Assembly (NCBI GenBank): GCA_964361645.1
Contig: CAYIBK010000013.1
Location: 1 to 26,845, forward strand
Reading direction: 5' to 3'
DNA: 26,845 nucleotides
DNA from: 2-01-FULL-39-33 sp964361645
GTDB lineage: Bacteria; Patescibacteriota; Patescibacteriia; 2-01-FULL-39-33
Below, one piece after another: positions 21,331 through 26,845 of this stretch (the first letter of the stretch is position 1; every line of letters starts with the position of its first letter). Made by a program: the position numbers and the translations under genes. The notes under the pieces are model-generated. The model made no database searches, was not told the origin of the DNA, and worked only from the letters and a program-made list of their open reading frames with translations.

Positions 21331-23006
21331 GATGTTGGAAATTAAGTACTTTAGGAATTATTACACCTTTGTATTTCAAGCAACTTTTTAATTTATTAAC
21401 TTCTAGTCAAGAAAAAGACTTGGTTGTGCCCAGTCTCATTCATATTTTAATTATTATTGCCAGCCTGGAATTAATAGGTTGGGTTTTTTGGCGTTTTGTT
21501 AGTTTTATGAATCCTTATTTTCAACTTCGGGTGATCAAGGATTTATCTATAATGTGCTTTGCTTATTTGCATAAGCATTCCTTTTCTTATTTTAATAATA
21601 ATTTCGGCGGTTCTCTGGTGAAGAAAATTAAGTGGTTTACCAACGCTTTTGAAGCCATTGTTGATGAAACCATTTGGCAACTTATACCGCTAGTGGTAAA
21701 TATTTCGGCTATCTTTTTTGTTCTCTCCAGGCTCAACTTATGGCTGGGATTAGGAATTCTAATCTGGGTTTTTATTTTTATGGCGGTTAATTGGTTGTTC
21801 ATAATTTTCAAACTTAAATATGATATTGAGCGTAGCGAGGCCGAAACAGCTATTACCGGCCTTTTATCCGATACTATCACCAACAATGCCAATGTTAAAC
21901 TGTTTAATGGCTACAGTAGAGAAATTGATAATTATAGCCAGGCGGCAGATAAATTAAAATCCATTCGAGGCCTTTCTTGGAGATTCAGCAATATTTTTGA
22001 TTCTATCCAAGGGCTACTAATGACAATTTTAGAAATAACTATTTTTTACATTGCTATAAAATTATGGTCTAAAAATATCTTGACTGTCGGTGATTTTGTT
22101 TTAATTCAAGCCTATCTCTTGAATATTTTTATGAGATTATGGGATTTTGGCAATGTTATTAGAAGAATATATGCTAATCTGGCTGATGCCGAAGAAATGA
22201 CAGAAATTTTAAACATCGAACATGAAGTTAAAGATATAAAAACCGCTAAAAAATTAGTTGTGACTAAAGGTGAAATAGAATTTAAAGATGTTATTTTTAA
22301 TTATAATCAAACCAGGTCTATTTTTAATAAATTCAATTTAACAATTAATTCTGGCGAGCGTTTAGCTATTATCGGGCCATCTGGAGCTGGTAAAACTACT
22401 ATCGTTAAATTAATTTTAAGAATGTATAACTTGGATGGTGGAAAAATTTTAATTGATAATCAAGTCATCACCAGAGTTACTCAAGAAAGTTTGTGGCAAA
22501 ATATTTCTTTAGTGCCCCAGGATCCTATTTTATTCCACCGCACTCTGATGGAAAACATTCGTTATGGCAAGCCAGACGCCACCGACCAAGAAGTTTATTC
22601 GGCCTCCCAGGCGGCCAATTGCCATCAATTTATTGAAGAAACCTCGGATGGTTATAAGACTTATGTGGGTGAAAGAGGCATCAAGCTTTCCGGCGGAGAA
22701 AGGCAGCGCATTGCTATTGCTCGGGCAATACTGCGTAATGCGCCCATTCTTATCTTAGATGAAGCAACTTCCAGCTTGGATTCCAAATCAGAAAAATTAA
22801 TCCAAGATGCTTTAGATAATTTGATGAAAAATAAAACCGTGGTAGTTATCGCTCATCGTCTTTCAACCATTCGAAAAATGGATAGAATCGTGGTTGTTAG
22901 CAAGGGTCTGGTTTCAGAGGAAGGTAGCCATGATCAATTAATTAAAAAACTAGATGGTTTATATAAAAAGCTCTGGGAACTTCAGGCTGGTGGATTTATC
23001 AAATAA
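21331..23006 (+). pseudogene. 3' part of ABC exporter (permease plus ATPase), separated from its start by the IS
   Basis: Carries the rest of a type I ABC exporter: transmembrane segments over roughly the first 270 residues, then the nucleotide-binding domain. Numbering from the TTG at 21369: Walker A GPSGAGKTT (336-344), Q-loop VPQDP, signature LSGGERQRIA (440-449), Walker B ILILDEATS (E465) and H-loop H496 (AHRLST). All ATPase motifs are intact. The first transmembrane helix is lost to the 5' fragment. A TTG or internal ATG could give a truncated product of up to 545 residues, but this is unlikely to be a functional exporter. Substrate unknown. Confidence 0.88.
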
Positions 23007-23020
23007 TAAATTTAACCCTA

Positions 23021-23049
23021 TTGACTAATAGCTTTTTATTTTATAGAAT
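23021..23049 (+). promoter_or_regulatory. Promoter of the small acidic protein gene
   Basis: TTGACT (23021-23026), a 17-bp spacer and TAGAAT (23044-23049), identical in both boxes and spacing to the promoter at 5583-5611. Confidence 0.8.
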
Positions 23050-23098
23050 CTATAAAGGAATATTTAGAGTTCTTTCAACCAAACACAGGAGAATACCT

Positions 23099-23296
23099 AT
23101 GAGCACGGAATTAACTCTACTAGAAAAGGCTAAATTGGTCATAATTGATACTGATAATTTTACCGACGACGATGCTATGCAGGCTTTTTTAGATGTAGAT
23201 ATTTCTAATATTGATGACATTAATGAAATTACTATTACGATAGAAAAACATCGGCCTGAATTATGTGCTACCATAACTAAATGGTTTGGCATCTAA
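23099..23296 (+). CDS. Small acidic hypothetical protein
   Basis: A 65-residue protein, MSTELTLLEKAKLVIIDTD onward, rich in Asp/Glu (NFTDDDAMQAFLDVDISNIDD) and ending HRPELCATITKWFGI. The start at ATG 23099 is chosen because AGGAGA lies 7 nt upstream and a clear promoter ends at 23049; the longer upstream frame would begin inside the promoter. It has its own promoter, ribosome binding site and terminator, so it is a self-standing, probably well-expressed gene. No family recognised. Confidence 0.75.
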   Translation: MSTELTLLEKAKLVIIDTDNFTDDDAMQAFLDVDISNIDDINEITITIEKHRPELCATITKWFGI

Positions 23297-23299
23297 CTT

Positions 23300-23327
23300 A
23301 AACAGAGATATTATCTCTGTTTTTTTA
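23300..23327 (+). terminator. Terminator of the small acidic protein gene
   Basis: AAACAGAGAT/ATCTCTGTTT (23300-23309 with 23313-23322) followed by a T run. Confidence 0.88.
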
Positions 23328-23330
23328 AAT

Positions 23331-23358
23331 AAAAAAATCAGCAACCCGGAGGTTGCTG
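23331..23358 (-). terminator. Terminator of the minus-strand 23379-23906 gene
   Basis: Stem CAGCAACC/GGTTGCTG (23339-23346 with 23351-23358) with a 4-nt loop. On the minus strand it is followed by seven T (23337-23331). It is back to back with the plus-strand terminator at 23300-23327. Confidence 0.88.
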
Positions 23359-23378
23359 GTGTAATGTAATTGTTGTTA

Positions 23379-23906
23379 CTATGCCTTGGCCAAAATCTTA
23401 TCAATTTCAGCTGAAGATTGAGTTGATGTTTTATCTATTTCGTCAACTATAAGCTGAATATAGTCAATCATTTCTTGGCCTGCCCCAGATTCTTTGGCCG
23501 ATGCCATGATTTCTGATAAATTTCTATTGGCCCAATTGAGTTCAGCCACAGCTGAATTTCTGAACATAGAAATAAAGCGCTCTCTCACTATTTCTTCCCA
23601 GCTGTTAATAGTCGGAGCTTCGTTAACAATTGGCGGAGTTTTTGGATAGTCGCTTGGAGTGATTAAGCCAATATTAAAGGCCAAATCACGGGCGTCGTAA
23701 AATAAAATTGGCAGCTGAGTATTGCTGATTCTGGTAATCCAATTCATGGTTTCCAAAACCTGCCAAGAAGTACCTTCTTTGATTTGCTTCACAATATCTG
23801 CCCAAAACTTCTTGAAAGCATCAGGAAAATTATTGAAAACTCCCACATCTGCCAGTCCGATTGTCACTACATAAATCAAACCACTCCTCTCTGTTTTCTG
23901 GGCCAT
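23379..23906 (-). CDS. Hypothetical soluble protein, divergent from the prepilin
   Basis: 175 residues, no signal peptide or transmembrane segment. It starts MAQKTERSGLIYVVTIGLADVG with AAGGAG a few bases upstream of the ATG. The protein is mostly helical: FPDAFKKFWADIVKQIKEG, then EEIVRERFISMFRNSAVAEL, then MIDYIQLIVDEIDKTSTQSSAEIDKIL. No family recognised. It has its own minus-strand promoter overlapping that of the prepilin gene, and its own terminator. The shared control region hints at a link to pilus function, which is inference only. Confidence 0.75.
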   Translation of the reverse strand: MAQKTERSGLIYVVTIGLADVGVFNNFPDAFKKFWADIVKQIKEGTSWQVLETMNWITRISNTQLPILFYDARDLAFNIGLITPSDYPKTPPIVNEAPTINSWEEIVRERFISMFRNSAVAELNWANRNLSEIMASAKESGAGQEMIDYIQLIVDEIDKTSTQSSAEIDKILAKA

Positions 23907-23933
23907 TTTTTACTCCTTATGGTTTGGCCTTTT

Positions 23934-23961
23934 ATAATAGTATCACCCTTGAAAGTGTTAA
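23934..23961 (-). promoter_or_regulatory. Minus-strand promoter of the 23379-23906 gene
   Basis: On the minus strand, TTAACA (23961-23956), a 16-bp spacer and TATTAT (23939-23934). It overlaps the plus-strand promoter by 13 bp. Confidence 0.65.
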
Positions 23962-23977
23962 CTCTTTATGTTATTAT
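23949..23977 (+). promoter_or_regulatory. Promoter of the prepilin gene
   Basis: TTGAAA (23949-23954), a 17-bp spacer and TATTAT (23972-23977). Its spacer contains the -35 of the divergent promoter. Confidence 0.75.
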
Positions 23978-24028
23978 ATATTAGTAAATCTATCAATACA
24001 AAAAAACAGAAATCAGGAGGAGGGTGAA

Positions 24029-24385
24029 ATGTCCAGAAATAAAGGCTTTACCTTAATAGAAGTATTGATATCTTTATTAATTTTAGTCATTGGCATAATG
24101 GCGGTAGTCACTATGCTACTTAGTTCCTTAAAAATGACTCAAGAGTCCCAAGAAGCTACAGAAGCAACTTTTTTTGTTGCCAGTCTGTCTAGCATCTTGG
24201 ATGCCTCTGATCCTGATAATTTATCGGCCGAAAAATTCGCAGGCCTAACCTTTAACAACAAGCCGGTTATCATTACCTTTTCCAAATCAACTCTGATTGA
24301 TCAAAAATTAGTTAGAGTGGATATTGCCCTAGAAATGAAGAGTGGCCGACATAGGACTTTTGTGATGTATATAACCAGCAAATAA
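24029..24385 (+). CDS. Type IV prepilin-like protein
   Basis: 118 residues from the ATG at 24029, chosen because a very strong AGGAGGAGGG lies just upstream and because it places the prepilin motif at the N-terminus. The leader MSRNKG is followed by the peptidase site G6/F7 and FTLIEVLISLLILVIG, with the conserved Glu five residues after cleavage (E11). The hydrophobic helix continues to about residue 34, then a small globular domain of about 80 residues follows. Its size and GFTLIEVLIS start resemble minor pilins of the PilV/GspI type. It has its own promoter and terminator, and no assembly genes are in the window. Confidence 0.9.
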   Translation: MSRNKGFTLIEVLISLLILVIGIMAVVTMLLSSLKMTQESQEATEATFFVASLSSILDASDPDNLSAEKFAGLTFNNKPVIITFSKSTLIDQKLVRVDIALEMKSGRHRTFVMYITSK

Positions 24386-24396
24386 ATAAAAATTCG

Positions 24397-24422
24397 TATC
24401 CCTAAAACAGGGATATTTTTTT
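24397..24422 (+). terminator. Terminator after the prepilin gene
   Basis: TATCCCT/AGGGATA (24397-24403 with 24409-24415), a 5-nt loop and T7. Confidence 0.88.
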
Positions 24423-24450
24423 GGCTTAAAATATTAAAAAATGTTATAAT
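24421..24450 (+). promoter_or_regulatory. Promoter of the membrane protein / Clp-like unit
   Basis: TTGGCT (24421-24426), an 18-bp spacer and a perfect TATAAT (24445-24450), starting in the last T bases of the preceding terminator. Confidence 0.65.
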
Positions 24451-24481
24451 AAGTATGATTTAATCCTATATTTAAACAACA

Positions 24482-24856
24482 ATGTCGCGGAATTTAGTCA
24501 TATCATCGCTTAAATTTGTTTTAGTCGAAATTATCGGCGAGATTTTGTATTTCCCTATTTGGTGGTATACCAAAGGAGCCAAGAAATTTTTTCTTTTTTT
24601 CTGGCAAAAGGTTGTAGTCACTCAAAGAGGCTTGGGCGTCGGCGTTTGGCTGGCTAATTTATTTAGGCCCATGTATGGCCAGACAGATTGGCAGGGGCAG
24701 ATTATTAGCTTTATTATCAGAATATTTCAAATCATAGTTAGATCAATCGTCCTAATTATTTGGACTTTGGTTTTAATTTTAGCTTTTTTGTTCTGGTTGT
24801 TATTACCATTACTGGTGGCCTATCAAATTTATCAAGTCGTAATTAATTTTTCTTAA
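24482..24856 (+). CDS. Small membrane protein preceding the Clp-like gene
   Basis: 124 residues. An amphipathic or membrane-embedded N-terminal stretch (LKFVLVEIIGEILYFPIWWY, about 10-29) is followed by a polar middle (VVVTQRGLGVGVWLANLFRP). A long hydrophobic C-terminal region (about 75-122) can form two helices (IISFIIRIFQIIVRSIVLII and TLVLILAFLFWLLLPLLVAY). No family recognised. Only 1 nt separates its stop from the next start, so the two are almost certainly translated from one mRNA. It may be a membrane partner of the Clp-like protein. Confidence 0.75.
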   Translation: MSRNLVISSLKFVLVEIIGEILYFPIWWYTKGAKKFFLFFWQKVVVTQRGLGVGVWLANLFRPMYGQTDWQGQIISFIIRIFQIIVRSIVLIIWTLVLILAFLFWLLLPLLVAYQIYQVVINFS

Positions 24857-24857
24857 A

Positions 24858-26845
24858 ATGGATCAAGAGAATAAAAATCAGGCCTCAAATTATATTATCT
24901 GTCCCAATTGCCAAGGACAGGGGCGGATTTGTTCTTTGTGTGGCCAGAAAGGAATTGGTTTATGGTTAGATGGTTATTTTTTATATTGGGACAGGGTAAT
25001 TAATCTGGTTTCTATATTGCAGAATAAAATTTATAAAGCCATCCAATTAGTTATTAATATTATTTTGTTTGTTATCGGAGCTCTGGGCATTTTTTCTCTA
25101 GGTTGGAAAGTTACTCAGGTTTTCATCCCAGGAATTAGTTGGTTTGATTCTTGGCGCTTTATTTTTGAAACCGATATTTTCATGCTTAGTTTTTGGTTGG
25201 GAATAACAGCGGGTTTATATTTATTTTATCGTTTTAATTTAGAGTTGGAACGGCAAGATAAAATCAAAGCCAAAAAATATGCTTCTGATGCTATACCTGT
25301 TCCCAAACCTAGTAGTTGGGATGATGTCTGGAAATTAAATAAGACAAATAAAATTGAAATATCCAATGCCTTTGATCAAAAATCAATTTCAGCCATTGAA
25401 GAGGCTTATAGGGCATCGGTTAATTTAAAACATGATCACATAGAACCGCTTCATTTGTTTTATGCTCTTTTGGGTTATGGCGATATAAAAGTGGTTTTAA
25501 CTAGACTAGGCATATCCAGCCAATTGGTTAGAGAAAAAATATTAATGTCTTTATCTAAATTGCCTGGCGGGCAAAAAAGATTTTTCTCTCTTGGTCTTAA
25601 GAAATCAATTTTAGAGGCCTATCGCCAAGCTTACCAGGCAGGCAAGCATCGAGTGGGTGTAGTGGATCTACTTCTGGGAGTAGCCCAAGAAGATCAGACC
25701 GTGGCGAATATTATTTATGATTTGAAAGCCGATTTTAATAAAGTCAAAAATGTGGCTTTTTGGGTGGGCTACCGTGAAGTGGTTAGGGCTAATTATAAAA
25801 AAATGATTCAAGCCAGCCGTTATAAGCCCAAGGGCGATTTAGATAGGGCCATGACAGCCATGGCTACTCCCTTTTTAAATCAAGTCGGCCGTAATTTAAC
25901 AACTATGGCCAAATATGGCTATCTGTTTCCCTGCATTGGGCGTGATCAAGAGTTGGATGAGATATTTAGATCAATGGAAAGCGGCCAGGGCAAAGATGTA
26001 ATTTTGGTGGGTGAACATGGTGTGGGCAAAACCACTATTATAGAAGGCATCGCTCAAAGAATGGCGGCCGAAGATGTGCCTGATATTTTAAAAGATAAAA
26101 GATTAGTTTCACTCAGTATTGCTAGTTTAATAGGTGGCGTTACTCCTGATGTGGCCCAAGCCAGATTAATAGAAGTTTTAAATGAAATTATCCAATCAAA
26201 GAATATTGTTTTGGTGGTGGAGGATATCAAAGAATTAACAGGCATTACTATTGGCGGAGAGCAGAGTTTGGATTTGGCCGAAGTGTTTTCTCATGCTCTT
26301 TCCAGCCGTTATTTTTTAGCTATCGCTACCGCCTCGCTCAAAGATTATACCCAGTATATAGAAAAAAATAGTTCTTTAGGAGGAATTTTTGCTCCAGTTG
26401 ATATTAAAGAGGTGGAAAAGGATAAGGCCATTTTAATATGTGAAATTCACGCCGGTTCTATTGAAGCTAAAAATCAAGTTTATTTTTCATATGCGGCTAT
26501 CGAAAAAGCGGTGGAATTATCAGATAGATTTATTCATAATCAATATTTGCCCCAAAAGGCGATTGGTATTTTAGAAAATGCCGCAGTGATGGCCAAAAAG
26601 GCCAAGGGGTGTAATGCTTTAGTTTTAGACCAAGATGTGGCGGAAATAGTCTCGCAAATATCCAATGTGCCGGTAACAGAGGTAGGTGAAACGGAAACAG
26701 AAAAATTATTGCATTTGGAAGAAAAAATTCACGAAAAAGTCATTGGTCAAGATCAAGCAGTGAAAGCAGTGGCTAGCGCTGTCAGACGAGCTAGAGCCGA
26801 ACTTAGGGAAACCAAAAGGCCGATTGCTAATTTGCTTTTCTTAGG
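24858..26845 (+). CDS. Membrane-anchored ClpC-like AAA+ protein with zinc motif (partial, runs off the window)
   Basis: 662 residues visible; no stop before the edge. Order: compact zinc motif CPNCQGQG...CSLCGQKG (C15, C18, C25, C28), like one half of the DnaJ zinc region; two transmembrane helices (about 62-83, 107-126); a Clp N-domain-like repeat region (about 160-300); AAA D1 with Walker A GEHGVGKTT (385-393); the start of D2 (VIGQDQAVKAVASAVRRARAE, from 628). D1 is degenerate: Walker B reads LVVED (452-456) instead of the usual DE order, the ERRF arginine-finger site reads GGIF (508-511), and the pore-loop aromatic is replaced in GGVTPDVAQ. It is probably a membrane-tethered unfoldase whose power stroke relies on D2. 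The start is 1 nt after the preceding gene. Confidence 0.88.
   Translation, partial: MDQENKNQASNYIICPNCQGQGRICSLCGQKGIGLWLDGYFLYWDRVINLVSILQNKIYKAIQLVINIILFVIGALGIFSLGWKVTQVFIPGISWFDSWRFIFETDIFMLSFWLGITAGLYLFYRFNLELERQDKIKAKKYASDAIPVPKPSSWDDVWKLNKTNKIEISNAFDQKSISAIEEAYRASVNLKHDHIEPLHLFYALLGYGDIKVVLTRLGISSQLVREKILMSLSKLPGGQKRFFSLGLKKSILEAYRQAYQAGKHRVGVVDLLLGVAQEDQTVANIIYDLKADFNKVKNVAFWVGYREVVRANYKKMIQASRYKPKGDLDRAMTAMATPFLNQVGRNLTTMAKYGYLFPCIGRDQELDEIFRSMESGQGKDVILVGEHGVGKTTIIEGIAQRMAAEDVPDILKDKRLVSLSIASLIGGVTPDVAQARLIEVLNEIIQSKNIVLVVEDIKELTGITIGGEQSLDLAEVFSHALSSRYFLAIATASLKDYTQYIEKNSSLGGIFAPVDIKEVEKDKAILICEIHAGSIEAKNQVYFSYAAIEKAVELSDRFIHNQYLPQKAIGILENAAVMAKKAKGCNALVLDQDVAEIVSQISNVPVTEVGETETEKLLHLEEKIHEKVIGQDQAVKAVASAVRRARAELRETKRPIANLLFL

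Noticed and set aside
21323..21352. Outward promoter from the IS right end driving the ABC fragment
   Set aside because: TTGCAA is present but the -10 candidate TACTTT matches only 3 of 6 positions.
23021..23098. N-terminal extension of the small acidic protein from the TTG at 23021
   Set aside because: That codon is the first half of the -35 box of its own promoter; the ATG at 23099 has a good ribosome binding site.
23784..24028. Plus-strand frames extending upstream of the prepilin ATG
   Set aside because: They cross the overlapping promoters and the opposite gene; the prepilin motif and ribosome binding site fix the start at 24029.
1..26845. CRISPR arrays, rRNA genes, tmRNA, RNase P RNA, prophage genes
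   Set aside because: No regular spaced direct repeats, and no conserved cores of these RNAs or phage structural genes were found on either strand.

Overview
The window is an AT-rich bacterial chromosome segment. Its features fit Candidate Phyla Radiation bacteria (Patescibacteria): rpsE is followed directly by rplO with no rpmD (L30), RecO and several other proteins are short, a DUF5671-type membrane protein is present, most core genes lack a Shine-Dalgarno sequence, and many small membrane proteins cannot be named. An ABY1/Falkowbacteria-like lineage is possible, but that is inference. In-frame TGA is used as stop, so the genetic code looks standard.

Region 1 (1-5.5 kb): the tail of the spc ribosomal operon (rpsE, rplO, secY) ends at a strong terminator. 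A housekeeping run follows: adk, map, ruvX, a shortened recO, and fabZ with its own promoter and strong ribosome binding site. Region 2 (5.5-7.9 kb): a T-box riboswitch-like leader sits upstream of aspS. It has a Stem II, a Stem IIA/B pseudoknot, an antiterminator with a TGGCACC bulge and a competing terminator. A perfect promoter leaves only about 50 nt for Stem I.

Region 3 (7.9-13.6 kb): mostly uncharacterised proteins (winged-helix-like, membrane-anchored, HD phosphohydrolase, DUF5671-type membrane protein, YbaK-like). A perfect three-way-junction inverted repeat lies upstream of the DUF5671 gene. A large membrane beta-propeller protein ends in cysteine repeats. Region 4 (13.6-18.4 kb): scpA and scpB (chromosome condensation) are separated by a second cysteine-repeat membrane protein. 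They are followed by a D-Ala-D-Ala carboxypeptidase, tpiA and a TPR protein.

Region 5 (18.4-23.3 kb): tRNA-Thr and tRNA-Tyr bracket a four-helix-bundle protein gene. Next come a membrane protein, a hairpin-rich intergenic stretch, and an ABC exporter gene split by an IS30-family element. Removing the element plus one 2-bp duplication restores a 597-residue reading frame. Region 6 (23.3-26.8 kb): a small acidic protein; a divergent pair (unknown minus-strand protein and type IV prepilin) with overlapping promoters; and a two-gene unit of a small membrane protein and a membrane-anchored Clp-like AAA+ protein. The latter has a DnaJ-like zinc motif and a degenerate first ATPase domain, and runs off the window edge.
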